Below, one piece after another: positions 55,439 through 64,000 of a stretch of 64,000 nucleotides of DNA. The DNA comes from Shinella sp. H4-D48 (GTDB lineage Bacteria; Pseudomonadota; Alphaproteobacteria; Rhizobiales; Rhizobiaceae): assembly GCF_022637395.1 (NCBI RefSeq), contig NZ_CP093337.1, positions 1,968,001 through 2,032,000 on the forward strand. Reading direction: 5' to 3'. Within the stretch, counting starts at the first letter, position 1. Each line of letters starts with the position of its first letter. The position numbers were made by a program, and so were the translations under genes. The notes below the pieces were generated by a model, which saw only the letters and a program-made list of their open reading frames with translations, was not told the DNA's origin and did no database searches.

Positions 55439-55449
55439 ATTTCGTGGAA

Positions 55450-55929
55450 TTATTCGGCAGCTTCGGGGGCTGCGATCAGCAGCTTGATCGAGCCGCCGGC
55501 CTTTTCGATCTTCTCCACCGCCGGCTTGGAAGCGCCAGCCACTTCGAAAGCGACCTTGGCCTTCAGTTCGCCGTCAGCGAGGATGCGAACGCCGTCCTTG
55601 ATGCGGCGGATGACACCGGCAGCCTTGAGGGCTGCAGCATCAACCGTTGCCTTGCCGTCGAGCTTGCCGGCGTCGATGGCCTTCTGAACGCGCTCCAGCG
55701 AAACGACGTTGAAGTCGGACGAGAAGATGTTCGTGAAGCCGCGCTTGGGCAGGCGACGGTAGATGGGCATCTGACCGCCTTCGAAGCCGTTGATGGCAAC
55801 GCCCGAACGAGCCTTCTGACCCTTGACACCGCGACCACCGGTCTTGCCCTTGCCGGAACCGATACCGCGACCGAGGCGCTTACGGTTCTTCGAAGAGCCT
55901 TCGTTGTCCTTGATTTCATTAAGTTTCAT
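55450..55929 (-). CDS. rplO: ribosomal protein L15
   Basis: 159 aa. [11 protein letters not shown], then the glycine-rich [20 protein letters not shown] and [18 protein letters not shown] are typical L15. Binds 23S rRNA late in 50S assembly. It ends in an Ala/Glu-rich tail and is followed by a strong terminator. Confidence 0.98.
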   Translation of the reverse strand: MKLNEIKDNEGSSKNRKRLGRGIGSGKGKTGGRGVKGQKARSGVAINGFEGGQMPIYRRLPKRGFTNIFSSDFNVVSLERVQKAIDAGKLDGKATVDAAALKAAGVIRRIKDGVRILADGELKAKVAFEVAGASKPAVEKIEKAGGSIKLLIAAPEAAE

Positions 55930-55942
55930 GATCTTGTCTCCC

Positions 55943-56146
55943 TCACTTCTCGTCGACGACGCGGACGAGGTGCTGGACGGCGCGGATCATGCCGCGGACA
56001 GACGGCGTGTCTTCCAGCGTACGGACCCGGTGCATCTTGTTAAGGCCCAGGCCGACCAGCGTGGCGCGCTGAACAGCCGGACGGCGGATGGGGCTGCCGA
56101 TCTGCTCGACAGTCACCGTCTTCTTGGCGGTTTCTTTCTTAGCCAT
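55943..56146 (-). CDS. rpmD: ribosomal protein L30
   Basis: 67 aa. [20 protein letters not shown] followed by [18 protein letters not shown] is the L30 pattern. Small 50S protein lying between rpsE and rplO with 13-base gaps on both sides. Confidence 0.97.
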   Translation of the reverse strand: MAKKETAKKTVTVEQIGSPIRRPAVQRATLVGLGLNKMHRVRTLEDTPSVRGMIRAVQHLVRVVDEK

Positions 56147-56159
56147 GGATCAGGGCTCC

Positions 56160-56726
56160 TTATTCTTCAGCAGCGACGCCGGCGGACTGGCGGCGAGCCT
56201 GCAGCGTGGCGTATTTGAGGCCGCGCTGTGCTGCGATGTCCTTCGGGTGCATCTGGCTCTTGAGAGCGTCGAACGTCGCACGAATCATGTTGTAGGGGTT
56301 CGACGAACCGGTCGACTTTGCGACGACGTCATGAACGCCGAGCGTTTCGAAGACCGCGCGCATCGGACCACCGGCGATGATACCGGTACCAGCCTTGGCC
56401 GAACGAAGCAGAACCTTGCCGGCGCCGTGACGGCCGTGCACGTCGTGGTGCAGCGTGCGGCCCGAGCGCAGCGGAACGAAGATAAGGTCGCGCTTGGCGG
56501 CTTCCGTGGCCTTCCGGATTGCTTCCGGAACTTCACGAGCCTTGCCATGGCCGAAGCCGACGCGGCCCTTCTGGTCGCCCACGACGACGAGAGCTGCAAA
56601 ACCGAAACGACGGCCGCCCTTGACGACCTTTGCGACGCGGTTGATCGCGACGAGCTTGTCGACAAACTCGCTGTCGCGCTCTTCGCGGTTCTGGCGGTCA
56701 TCGCGACCGCGCTTTTCCTGTGCCAT
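56160..56726 (-). CDS. rpsE: ribosomal protein S5
   Basis: 188 aa. The double-stranded RNA-binding fold carries [19 protein letters not shown]; the second half has [21 protein letters not shown]5 contributes to decoding accuracy and helicase action on mRNA. The 127-base gap before it contains a very stable hairpin. Confidence 0.98.
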   Translation of the reverse strand: MAQEKRGRDDRQNREERDSEFVDKLVAINRVAKVVKGGRRFGFAALVVVGDQKGRVGFGHGKAREVPEAIRKATEAAKRDLIFVPLRSGRTLHHDVHGRHGAGKVLLRSAKAGTGIIAGGPMRAVFETLGVHDVVAKSTGSSNPYNMIRATFDALKSQMHPKDIAAQRGLKYATLQARRQSAGVAAEE

Positions 56727-56822
56727 TGTCCTTTTCCTTTTTCTTTTCCGGGTGCAATCGGCAGATTGACGAAAGTCGCCCCCATCCTAAAAAAATGGAA
56801 GCGACAGATACCCTACTGAGAT

Positions 56823-56848
56823 CGGCGGGGCGCCGAAGCGCCCGGCCG
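56823..56848. other. rplR-rpsE intergenic hairpin with TTCG loop
   Basis: On the minus strand GGGCGC-TTCG-GCGCCC (56843-56828), extended by CGGC/GCCG after one mismatch, six bases past the rplR stop. The UUCG tetraloop makes it exceptionally stable. No U-tract follows, so mRNA processing or protection is likelier than termination. Confidence 0.6.
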
Positions 56849-56853
56849 AATGA

Positions 56854-57216
56854 TCAGAAGTTCAGGCCACCTTCACGAGCAGCGTCGGCAAGAGCCTTGA
56901 CGCGGCCGTGGTAGAGGAAGGCGCCACGGTCGAAGACGACGTCCTTGACGCCGGCCTTGACTGCGCGCTCGGCAATGAGCTTGCCGACGGCAGCAGCTGC
57001 TGCCGTGTCGGCGCCCGTCTTCAGCGACGAACGCAGATCGGTGTCGAGCGTGGAGGCGGACGCAAGCGTCTTGCCGGCCACGTCGTCGATAACCTGTACG
57101 TAGATGTTCTTCGACGAGCGATGAACCGACAGGCGCGGACGGCCATTGGCCACCGCCTTGAGGGAACGGCGCACGCGGTTGGCGCGGCGCACGAGAGCTT
57201 CTTTAGTGCTAGCCAT
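56854..57216 (-). CDS. rplR: ribosomal protein L18
   Basis: 120 aa. [20 protein letters not shown] and [20 protein letters not shown], ending in [20 protein letters not shown], are typical L18. Binds 5S rRNA with L5. Confidence 0.98.
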   Translation of the reverse strand: MASTKEALVRRANRVRRSLKAVANGRPRLSVHRSSKNIYVQVIDDVAGKTLASASTLDTDLRSSLKTGADTAAAAAVGKLIAERAVKAGVKDVVFDRGAFLYHGRVKALADAAREGGLNF

Positions 57217-57228
57217 TTCGCGTGATCC

Positions 57229-57762
57229 TTACTTCTTCTTGCCTTCCTTGCGGACGATGCGCTCTTCCGCGTACTTGACGCCCTTGCCCTTGTAGGGCTC
57301 GGGGCCACGGTACTCGCGGATTTCCGCAGCGACCTGGCCGACCTGCTGTTTGCTGATGCCGGACACGATGATTTCGGTCGGCTTCGGAACAGCGATCGTG
57401 ATGCCTTCCGGCGTCTGGTAGACGACGTCATGGCTGAAGCCGAGTGCCAGCTGCAGGTTCTTGCCCTGCAGAGACGCGCGGTAACCGACGCCGTTGATTT
57501 CGAGCTTGCGCTCGTAGCCGTCCTTGACGCCCTTGAAGATGTTCTCGACCATCGTGCGGGACATGCCCCACTTGGAACGAGCATCCTTCGACTGGCTGTT
57601 CGGCTCGACGACAACGGCGTTGTCTTCGAGCTTCACCGAAACTTCGTCGTTTGCAACGAAGAACAGTTCACCCTTCGGGCCCTTCGCGGTGACCTTCTGA
57701 CCATCGACGGTCGCGGTAACACCAGCGGGAACCGGAACGGGCTTCTTACCGATACGAGACAT
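57229..57762 (-). CDS. rplF: ribosomal protein L6
   Basis: 177 aa. [20 protein letters not shown] and the C-terminal [20 protein letters not shown] with lysine-rich end are the L6 signatures. It supports the GTPase-associated region of the 50S subunit. Confidence 0.98.
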   Translation of the reverse strand: MSRIGKKPVPVPAGVTATVDGQKVTAKGPKGELFFVANDEVSVKLEDNAVVVEPNSQSKDARSKWGMSRTMVENIFKGVKDGYERKLEINGVGYRASLQGKNLQLALGFSHDVVYQTPEGITIAVPKPTEIIVSGISKQQVGQVAAEIREYRGPEPYKGKGVKYAEERIVRKEGKKK

Positions 57763-57804
57763 TGTTTTATCCTGTCTGTTCGTTATGGAGATCCATGCCC
57801 GATC

Positions 57805-58203
57805 TTAGAAGATCGAGCAAAGAACCTCGCCACCAACGTTCTGTTCGCGTGCCTGGTGATCGGCCATCACGCCCTTCGGAGTCGAAAGGATGGTGATGCC
57901 GAGGCCGTTCGCGACCTGCGGAATGGACTTGACCGAGACATAGACCCGGCGGCCCGGCTTGGAGACGCGGTCGATCTTGCGGATCACGGACGCGCCTTCG
58001 TAGTACTTGAGTTCGATGCTCAGCTCGGACTTGCCGTTGCCGAATTCGACTTCGGAGTATCCGCGGATGTAGCCTTCAGCCTGAAGGACATCCAGAACGC
58101 GTGCGCGCAGCTTGGAAGCCGGCGTGGAAACGCTGGACTTGCGGCGAGCAGCACCGTTGCGGATACGGGTGAGCATATCGCCCAGGGGATCAGTCATTGC
58201 CAT
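57805..58203 (-). CDS. rpsH: ribosomal protein S8
   Basis: 132 aa. [20 protein letters not shown] and the C-terminal [20 protein letters not shown] identify S8. It binds helix 21 of 16S rRNA and in E. coli represses the spc operon by binding its mRNA. Confidence 0.98.
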   Translation of the reverse strand: MAMTDPLGDMLTRIRNGAARRKSSVSTPASKLRARVLDVLQAEGYIRGYSEVEFGNGKSELSIELKYYEGASVIRKIDRVSKPGRRVYVSVKSIPQVANGLGITILSTPKGVMADHQAREQNVGGEVLCSIF

Positions 58204-58215
58204 GTACCCGTCTCC

Positions 58216-58521
58216 TTACCAGCTCGACTTGACAATGCCCGGCACCTTGCCGGAATTGCCCAGTTCACGAAGCGCAATACGCGACATACCAAGTTTGCGA
58301 TAAAACGCACGAGGACGGCCGGTGACTTCGCAACGGTTGCGGATGCGGGTCTTGGAACCATTGCGCGGCATTTCGGCAAGCTTCAAGGTTGCCTTGAAGC
58401 GGTCTTCGATCGGAAGAGCCTGGTTCTGGATGATCGCCTTGAGGGCGGCGCGCTTTGCAGCCTGGTTTGCGACCAGTTTGCGGCGGCGCTTGTTCTTCTC
58501 GACTGCGCTGGTTTTAGCCAT
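58216..58521 (-). CDS. rpsN: ribosomal protein S14
   Basis: 101 aa. It is the long, zinc-free form: the CxxC pairs of the short form are absent. [20 protein letters not shown] is the conserved core. Confidence 0.98.
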   Translation of the reverse strand: MAKTSAVEKNKRRRKLVANQAAKRAALKAIIQNQALPIEDRFKATLKLAEMPRNGSKTRIRNRCEVTGRPRAFYRKLGMSRIALRELGNSGKVPGIVKSSW

Positions 58522-58554
58522 AACAGTAATCCTTCTTTACGCTTGTCGTTACGG

Positions 58555-59112
58555 TCAGGCGCGGAACGGGAAGCTGAACTCTTTCAGAAGAGCGCGCGCT
58601 TCGTCGTCCGTCGGGGCCGTCGTGCAAACGATGATGTCCATGCCCCACATCTGATCAACCTTGTCGTAGTTGATCTCAGGGAACACAATGTGCTCCTTGA
58701 TACCCATGGCGAAGTTGCCACGGCCATCGAAGGACTTCGGGTTCAGACCACGGAAGTCGCGTACGCGGGGCAGCGCGATGTTCACGAGGCGATCCAGAAA
58801 TTCGAACATGCGGGCGCCACGAAGGGTAACCTTCGCGCCGATCGGCATGCCTTCGCGCAGCTTGAAGCCGGCGATGGAGTTGCGGGCGCGCGTGATGACC
58901 GGCTTCTGGCCGGCAATCGCTGCGAGGTCAGCGGCGGCAACCGAAGGCTTCTTCGAGTCGCCCGTGGCTTCGCCCACGCCCATGTTGATCACGATCTTGT
59001 CGAGGCGCGGGATCTGCATCTCGTTGGCGTAGGAGAACTGCTCCATAAGCGCCTTGCGGATACGCTCGACATATTCCTTCTTGAGCCGCGGCTCATACTT
59101 GGTGTCAGCCAT
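58555..59112 (-). CDS. rplE: ribosomal protein L5
   Basis: 185 aa from the ATG at 59112 ([18 protein letters not shown]), inside the last bases of rplX (8-base overlap). [19 protein letters not shown]-type motif ([15 protein letters not shown]) and FSYANEMQ identify L5, the 5S rRNA-binding protein that contacts P-site tRNA. Confidence 0.98.
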   Translation of the reverse strand: MADTKYEPRLKKEYVERIRKALMEQFSYANEMQIPRLDKIVINMGVGEATGDSKKPSVAAADLAAIAGQKPVITRARNSIAGFKLREGMPIGAKVTLRGARMFEFLDRLVNIALPRVRDFRGLNPKSFDGRGNFAMGIKEHIVFPEINYDKVDQMWGMDIIVCTTAPTDDEARALLKEFSFPFRA

Positions 59113-59416
59113 CGATCGACACTCCCGAACGCTTTGCAACACGAACCTTCTTGTCGCCCTCAACCTTGAAGCCAACGCGGGTCGGCTTGCCGTCCTTGGG
59201 ATCGGCAATGGCAATGTTCGACAGATGGATCGAAGCTTCCTTGGTGATGATGCCGGCTTCCTGGGTCTGGGACTGGCGCTGGTGACGCTTCACCAGGTTG
59301 ATACCCTTGACGACCGCACGATCTTCCTTCGGCAGCACCTGCACAACTTCACCGGTACGGCCCTTGTCCTTGCCGGTGAGTACGACGACCTTGTCGCCCT
59401 TGCGAATCTTTTGCAT
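59105..59416 (-). CDS. rplX: ribosomal protein L24
   Basis: 103 aa. [20 protein letters not shown] is the KOW motif. Of two in-frame ATGs, 59416 is preferred: AAGGAG stands 8 bases before it but only 2 bases before the ATG at 59422. L24 is an early 50S assembly initiator. Confidence 0.97.
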   Translation of the reverse strand: MQKIRKGDKVVVLTGKDKGRTGEVVQVLPKEDRAVVKGINLVKRHQRQSQTQEAGIITKEASIHLSNIAIADPKDGKPTRVGFKVEGDKKVRVAKRSGVSIDG

Positions 59417-59428
59417 AGCCATCGCTCC

Positions 59429-59797
59429 TTAGAGTACTTCGGGAGCCAGCGAGATGATCTTCATGTGGTTCTTGGCGCGAAGCTCGCGCGGAACCGGTCC
59501 GAAGATACGGGTGCCGATAGGCTCTTTCTTGTTGTCGATCAGGACAGCGGCGTTGCTGTCGAAACGAATGACGCTGCCGTCGGCGCGACGGATGTCCTTG
59601 GCGGTGCGAACGACAACCGCCTTCATCACATCACCCTTCTTCACGCGGCCGCGCGGAATAGCTTCCTTGATCGAGACGACGATAACGTCGCCAACGGAAG
59701 CGTACTTGCGCTTGGAGCCGCCCAGCACCTTGATGCACATGACACGACGTGCGCCGGAATTATCCGCGACGTCGAGGTTAGTCTGCATCTGAATCAT
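59429..59797 (-). CDS. rplN: ribosomal protein L14
   Basis: 122 aa. [20 protein letters not shown] is the invariant start, and [20 protein letters not shown] the end. First gene of the spc unit; 248 bases separate it from rpsQ, including an intrinsic terminator. I found no convincing promoter in that gap. Confidence 0.98.
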   Translation of the reverse strand: MIQMQTNLDVADNSGARRVMCIKVLGGSKRKYASVGDVIVVSIKEAIPRGRVKKGDVMKAVVVRTAKDIRRADGSVIRFDSNAAVLIDNKKEPIGTRIFGPVPRELRAKNHMKIISLAPEVL

Positions 59798-59957
59798 GTC
59801 AGGTCGCCTTCTTGTTTTACCAGACCGGTTGGGCCAATCCCGATCAAGGAAAGGCCCCCTGTTCCAGCATATGGAAATTCATGTCTTCGCGCGGGAAGAT
59901 GTGTTGCCAGGGTGGTTTCCCTTCGGCGAACCGACGGACCTTCCGTGCGCTCAAAGC

Positions 59958-59983
59958 AAAAGACGCTCGTGATTCCGAGCGTC
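59958..59983 (-). terminator. intrinsic terminator between rpsQ and rplN
   Basis: Arms GACGCTCG (59962-59969) and CGAGCGTC (59976-59983), 6-base loop, followed on the minus strand by TTTTGC. It marks the end of the S10 unit. Confidence 0.85.
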
Positions 59984-60045
59984 CTTGCGCTGCTTCATAC
60001 AGGTTTTCGCGCCAGACGCAAGGCCCGACGCGAAATCTGCTGTTT

Positions 60046-60282
60046 TTAAGCCTGGGCCGCTACGACGGTCCAGCGCTTGTCCTTCGAAATCGGGGCGCAT
60101 TCCTGGATGGAAACGACGTCGCCGACCTTGTACTGGTTGGTTTCGTCATGCGCCTTGTACTTCTTCGACCGGCGAACGGTCTTCTGAAGCAGGGGATGGG
60201 CAAAACGGCGTTCGACGCGCACGACAACAGTCTTGTCGTTCTTGTCGCTGACAACAGTGCCCTGCAGAATGCGTTTCGGCAT
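60046..60282 (-). CDS. rpsQ: ribosomal protein S17
   Basis: 78 aa. [20 protein letters not shown] and [20 protein letters not shown] are the S17 OB-fold. Last gene of the S10 unit. Confidence 0.98.
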   Translation of the reverse strand: MPKRILQGTVVSDKNDKTVVVRVERRFAHPLLQKTVRRSKKYKAHDETNQYKVGDVVSIQECAPISKDKRWTVVAAQA

Positions 60283-60294
60283 ATTTTTTGGTCC

Positions 60295-60495
60295 TTAGGC
60301 CTTGGCTTCTGCCGCCTTCTGGCGGGCAATGGTCTTGACGCGTGCGATGTCCTTGCGGACTTCGTTGATGCGCGAGGTCTTCTCAAGCTGGCCGGTGGCC
60401 TTCTGGAAGCGCAGGTTGAACTGCTCCTTCTTCAGCTTGGCAAGCTCTTCGTTGAGCTGATCGGCGCTGAGCGCCTTGACGTCTGCGGCTTTCAT
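60295..60495 (-). CDS. rpmC: ribosomal protein L29
   Basis: 66 aa, two helices. [20 protein letters not shown] is the L29 signature. It lies at the peptide exit tunnel. 12-base gaps separate it from rpsQ and rplP. Confidence 0.98.
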   Translation of the reverse strand: MKAADVKALSADQLNEELAKLKKEQFNLRFQKATGQLEKTSRINEVRKDIARVKTIARQKAAEAKA

Positions 60496-60507
60496 GGCGC
60501 TCGCTCC

Positions 60508-60921
60508 TTACTCTGCAATGCGCTGTACGAAGCGCGTCTTGACCGAGAGCTTGGCCGAGCCGAGACGAAGCGCCTCGCGGGCGATCTCCTCGGAGACACC
60601 GTCGATCTCGAACATCATACGACCGGGCTTGACCTTGGCTGCCCAGTATTCGACCGAACCCTTACCCTTACCCATACGGACTTCCGTGGGCTTGGCGGTG
60701 ACCGGAACGTCGGGGAACACGCGGATCCACACACGGCCGGCACGCTTCATGTAACGGGTGATCGCGCGGCGGGCCGCTTCGATCTCGCGAGCGTTCACGC
60801 GGTTCGGTTCCTGAGCCTTCAAGCCGAACTCGCCGAAAGCGAGCTCGGAGCCGCCCTTGGCGACACCCTTGATGCGGCCCTTGAACTGCTTGCGGTACTT
60901 GGTACGCTTTGGCTGCAACAT
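60508..60921 (-). CDS. rplP: ribosomal protein L16
   Basis: 137 aa. [20 protein letters not shown] is the standard start, with [20 protein letters not shown] in the middle. It helps form the A site of the 50S subunit. Confidence 0.98.
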   Translation of the reverse strand: MLQPKRTKYRKQFKGRIKGVAKGGSELAFGEFGLKAQEPNRVNAREIEAARRAITRYMKRAGRVWIRVFPDVPVTAKPTEVRMGKGKGSVEYWAAKVKPGRMMFEIDGVSEEIAREALRLGSAKLSVKTRFVQRIAE

Positions 60922-60959
60922 TTTTTTACTTCTCCGATATTGGCTGCCAAACGCGACTG

Positions 60960-61691
60960 TTACGCGTTTTCACGACGACGGTCGCCGCGATCACCGCGTT
61001 CGCGGCTTGCGGGACCCTGGCTGTCACTTTCGCTCGCGCGACGCTCAGAGGCCATCGGATCGTGCTCAAGGATTTCGCCCTTGAAGATCCAGACCTTGAT
61101 GCCGCAGATACCGAATGCGGTTTCGGCTTCAGCCGTACCGTAGTCGATGTCCGCACGCAGCGTGTGGAGCGGAACGCGACCTTCGCGGTACCATTCGGTA
61201 CGCGCGATTTCCGCACCGCCGAGACGGCCGCCGCAGGTGATCTTGATGCCTTCGGCGCCAAGACGCATGGCCGACTGCACAGCGCGCTTCATCGCACGGC
61301 GGAAAGCCACGCGGCGCTCGAGCTGCTGGGCGATCGACTGTGCAACGAGGGTCGCGTCGACTTCCGGCTTGCGCACTTCAACGATGTTGAGGTGCGTTTC
61401 GGAGTTCGTCATCTCGGAAAGCTTCTTGCGAAGCTTTTCGATGTCTGCACCCTTCTTGCCGATGATCAGACCCGGGCGAGCCGAGTGGATCGTGACACGG
61501 CACTTCTTGTGCGGACGCTCGATGACGACCTTGGCGATACCGGCCTGCTTCAGTTCATCCTGAACGAACTTGCGGATCTTCAGGTCTTCGTGAAGCAGCT
61601 GGCTGTATTCGGCGTTGTCGGCGAACCAGCGGCTGTCCCAGGTACGGTTGATGCCGAGGCGGAAACCGATCGGATTAATCTTCTGGCCCAT
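60960..61691 (-). CDS. rpsC: ribosomal protein S3
   Basis: 243 aa. [20 protein letters not shown] starts it; the KH domain has [17 protein letters not shown], and the C-terminal domain [20 protein letters not shown]. The last 25 residues are Arg/Glu/Asp-rich and low in complexity. Part of the mRNA entry channel. Confidence 0.98.
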   Translation of the reverse strand: MGQKINPIGFRLGINRTWDSRWFADNAEYSQLLHEDLKIRKFVQDELKQAGIAKVVIERPHKKCRVTIHSARPGLIIGKKGADIEKLRKKLSEMTNSETHLNIVEVRKPEVDATLVAQSIAQQLERRVAFRRAMKRAVQSAMRLGAEGIKITCGGRLGGAEIARTEWYREGRVPLHTLRADIDYGTAEAETAFGICGIKVWIFKGEILEHDPMASERRASESDSQGPASRERGDRGDRRRENA

Positions 61692-62080
61692 TATGCGGCC
61701 TCCCCTTTGGCTTCGACTTCACGGACGACGATCGTGAGATGCGAGAAAGGCTTCTCGATCCGCGATGCACGGCCGCGGCCACGAGCGTGGAAACGCTTCA
61801 TGACAATCGACTTGCCGACATAGGCTTCGGCGACGACAAGGCTGTCGACGTCGAGGTCGTGGTTGTTTTCTGCGTTTGCGATCGCGGATTCGAGCGTCTT
61901 CTTGACGGTCTCGGCGCTACGCTTGCGCGAGAATTCAAGTTCTGCAAGGGCGCGATCGACCTTCTTGCCGCGGATGAGCGCAGCAAGCAGGTTGAGCTTC
62001 TGGGGGCTGACGCGGATCGTGCGCGCAACGGCCTGCGCCTCGTTATCCTTCAGCCGACGTTCGGCTTTAGCCTTACCCAT
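61691..62080 (-). CDS. rplV: ribosomal protein L22
   Basis: 129 aa. [20 protein letters not shown] and the terminal [20 protein letters not shown] identify L22, whose loop lines the exit tunnel. The stop shares a base with the rpsC start. Confidence 0.98.
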   Translation of the reverse strand: MGKAKAERRLKDNEAQAVARTIRVSPQKLNLLAALIRGKKVDRALAELEFSRKRSAETVKKTLESAIANAENNHDLDVDSLVVAEAYVGKSIVMKRFHARGRGRASRIEKPFSHLTIVVREVEAKGEAA

Positions 62081-62082
62081 CG

Positions 62083-62361
62083 TTACTTCCTCTTCGCCTT
62101 CTTGTCCGCGCCGTGACCGTAATAGGTCCGCGTCGGAGCGAATTCACCAAACTTGTGGCCGACCATGTCTTCATTGACGGCCACCGGGATGTGCTTCGAG
62201 CCGTTGTAGACACCGAAGGTCAATCCAACGAACTGCGGCAGGATCGTGGAGCGACGGCTCCAGATCTTGATAACTTCGCTGCGACCGCCTTCACGAACCT
62301 TCTCAGCCTTCTTGAGAAGATAGCCGTCAACAAACGGGCCTTTCCATACTGAACGAGCCAT
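62083..62361 (-). CDS. rpsS: ribosomal protein S19
   Basis: 92 aa. [40 protein letters not shown] and [20 protein letters not shown] are diagnostic. It pairs with S13 in the 30S head. The gap to rplV is 2 bases. Confidence 0.98.
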   Translation of the reverse strand: MARSVWKGPFVDGYLLKKAEKVREGGRSEVIKIWSRRSTILPQFVGLTFGVYNGSKHIPVAVNEDMVGHKFGEFAPTRTYYGHGADKKAKRK

Positions 62362-62377
62362 TTCTGACTAACCTCTC

Positions 62378-63214
62378 TTACTTCTTCTTCAAGTGGCGCG
62401 AGCGCATGATGAACTTGTCGGTCGACTTGTTCGAACGGGTCCGCTTGCCCTTGGTGGGCTTACCCCACGGGGAAACCGGGTGACGACCACCGGAGGTGCG
62501 GCCTTCACCACCACCATGCGGGTGGTCGACGGGGTTCATGACGACACCGCGGTTGTGCGGGGTCTTGCCGCGCCAGCGCGTACGGCCAGCCTTACCATCA
62601 TTGATGTTGCCGTGTTCCGGGTTGGAGACGGCGCCGATGGTTGCTAGGCAGGACGAATGAACCAGGCGCTGTTCGCCAGAGTTGAGGCGAAGGATCGCCA
62701 TGCCCTGGTCGCGACCGACCAGCTGTACGAAGGTACCAGCCGAACGTGCGATCTGACCGCCCTTGCCGGGCTTCATTTCGACGTTGTGGACGATCGAACC
62801 AACCGGCATGTACTGCAGCGGCATGGTGTTGCCGGGCTTCACGTCAACGGCCTTCTCAGACGCGATGACCTTGTCGCCGACAGCCAGGCGCTGCGGCGCC
62901 AGGATGTAAGCCTGCTCGCCGTCAGCATAGTTCACCAGAGCGATGAACGCCGTGCGGTTCGGGTCGTATTCCAGACGCTCGACCGTACCTTCGACGTCGA
63001 ACTTGCGACGCTTGAAGTCGACGAGACGGTAGGTACGCTTGTGACCGCCGCCGATGAAGCGGGCAGTGATGCGACCTGCGTTGTTACGGCCACCGCTCTT
63101 GGAGAGACCCTCGGTGAGAGCCTTTACGGGCTTGCCCTTGTAAAGGCCCGACCGGTCGACGATGACCAGCTGGCGCTGGCTCGGAGTGGTCGGGTTGTAG
63201 CTTTTCAATGCCAT
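62378..63214 (-). CDS. rplB: ribosomal protein L2
   Basis: 278 aa. [40 protein letters not shown] and the invariant histidine in [20 protein letters not shown] mark L2. It is essential for subunit association and peptidyl transfer. Confidence 0.98.
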   Translation of the reverse strand: MALKSYNPTTPSQRQLVIVDRSGLYKGKPVKALTEGLSKSGGRNNAGRITARFIGGGHKRTYRLVDFKRRKFDVEGTVERLEYDPNRTAFIALVNYADGEQAYILAPQRLAVGDKVIASEKAVDVKPGNTMPLQYMPVGSIVHNVEMKPGKGGQIARSAGTFVQLVGRDQGMAILRLNSGEQRLVHSSCLATIGAVSNPEHGNINDGKAGRTRWRGKTPHNRGVVMNPVDHPHGGGEGRTSGGRHPVSPWGKPTKGKRTRSNKSTDKFIMRSRHLKKK

Positions 63215-63245
63215 TTTCTTGTTTCCTCTTTAGCCGACTGCTCGA

Positions 63246-63539
63246 TTAGAGCCCGGTGGAGACGTCGATGGACTGACCGTCAGCAAGCGTGACGATAGCC
63301 TTCTTGACATCTCCCTGCCGGCCGGCGAAGCCGCGGAAACGCTTTACCTTGCCCTTGCGGACGAGCGTGTTCACAGCCGTGACCTTGACGCCGAAGAGAG
63401 CTTCCACGGCAGCCTTGATTTCAGGCTTGGAAGCGCGCTTGGCGACGTTGAAGACGATCTGGTTGTTTTCGGATACCAGCGTCGACTTTTCGGTGATCGA
63501 AGGAGATACGATCACATCGTAGTGGCGAAGATCCGTCAT
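63246..63539 (-). CDS. rplW: ribosomal protein L23
   Basis: 97 aa. [20 protein letters not shown] is the L23 start region. Docking site for trigger factor and SRP at the tunnel exit. The ATG overlaps the rplD stop by 4 bases. Confidence 0.97.
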   Translation of the reverse strand: MTDLRHYDVIVSPSITEKSTLVSENNQIVFNVAKRASKPEIKAAVEALFGVKVTAVNTLVRKGKVKRFRGFAGRQGDVKKAIVTLADGQSIDVSTGL

Positions 63540-64000
63540 TTGAACCGCTCCTCGAGGGCTTCTACAGCAGCCTTGGAGAGCACGAGCTTGCCGCGGCGCA
63601 GGATATCGTAAACGTTGATGCCCTGGATCGGCAGTACATCCACGTTCGGGATGTTGCGAGCTGCGAGCTTGAAGTTGCCGTCAAGTTCAGCGCCGCCGAT
63701 GAAGAGAGCATTGGTGAGGCCGAGGGAAGCGAATACGCCGGCCAGAGCCTTCGTCTTTGCTTCTGCGGCGACGAGGTCGTCGATGATGATGACGTCGTCA
63801 GCCTTGAGCTTGGCCGAGAGAGCGTGACGCAGGCCGAGCGCGCGGACCTGCTTGGGCAGGTCGTGAGCGTGGCTACGGGATACCGGGCCGTGAGCCTTGG
63901 CACCGCCGCGGAACTGCGGAGCGCGAGCCGAATGGTGACGAGCGCGGCCCGTACCCTTCTGCTTGTACATCTTGGAGCCGGTACGCGAAACTTCGCCGCG
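63536..64000 (-). CDS. rplD: ribosomal protein L4 (C-terminal part)
   Basis: The gene runs off the right edge; 154 codons are present. [20 protein letters not shown], then [20 protein letters not shown] and the [20 protein letters not shown] end are typical L4. The internal ATG at 63970 is not the start: the reading frame continues upstream through [10 protein letters not shown] to the window end. Confidence 0.95.
   Translation of the reverse strand, partial: RGEVSRTGSKMYKQKGTGRARHHSARAPQFRGGAKAHGPVSRSHAHDLPKQVRALGLRHALSAKLKADDVIIIDDLVAAEAKTKALAGVFASLGLTNALFIGGAELDGNFKLAARNIPNVDVLPIQGINVYDILRRGKLVLSKAAVEALEERFK

Overview
The window reads as a chromosomal segment of an alphaproteobacterium of the Hyphomicrobiales, most likely Rhizobiaceae. 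The evidence is high GC, a fused secDF, an exoR-type Sel1 protein, the order argS / SPOR protein / nagZ / scpAB / tatABC / serS / surE / pcm / LysM-M23, an ATP12 chaperone, and an S10-spc-alpha ribosomal cluster with adk after secY but without rpsD or rpmJ. It is almost entirely core genome. I see no insertion sequence, prophage, CRISPR array or rRNA gene.

Layout. 1-5010: the 3' end of trmFO, a small unknown protein, then (minus strand) yajC-secDF followed by homologues of two mitochondrial complex I assembly factors (NDUFAF3-like and NDUFAF6-like). 5193-6062: a DUF815 ATPase, closed by a bidirectional terminator. 6132-22244: a long minus-strand run covering envelope biogenesis and division (argS, SPOR protein, nagZ, scpA-scpB, an ABC ATPase, tatABC, serS, surE, pcm, and a degenerate M23/LysM lipoprotein). 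A textbook TTAA-N7-TTAA CtrA box sits upstream of an unknown gene. 22314-28460: dgt, erpA, xthA, exoR, tRNA-Leu(GAG), lipB and an M50 protease. 28530-37819: propionyl-CoA carboxylase pccA and pccB, separated by a plus-strand block for formaldehyde detoxification (frmA, fghA and hitchhikers). That block ends in a guanidine exporter gene, gdx, preceded by a convincing guanidine-II riboswitch. 37907-44443: an ATP12 chaperone, HAD, RluA, a stand-alone Lrp ligand domain and several small or unknown genes, including an odd two-domain protein with a degenerate GIY-YIG fold. 44440-50144: rarA, a Deg protease, msrPQ and a diguanylate cyclase. 50309-64000: rplQ, rpoA, rpsK, rpsM, adk, secY, the spc genes and the S10 genes up to a truncated rplD.

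Ribosomal cluster. Intrinsic terminators and promoters cut this region into transcription units: the S10 unit ends after rpsQ, the spc unit ends after rplO, secY-adk has its own promoter, rpsM has its own promoter, there is a terminator-like hairpin between rpsM and rpsK, and the cluster ends with a strong terminator after rplQ.

The most interesting items are the gdx riboswitch, the degenerate GIY-YIG fusion bracketed by 9-bp direct repeats, the SecDF-YajC / complex I assembly-factor linkage, the CtrA box, and the M50 protease with an SRPBCC-like insert. I did not find a clearly new multi-gene system.
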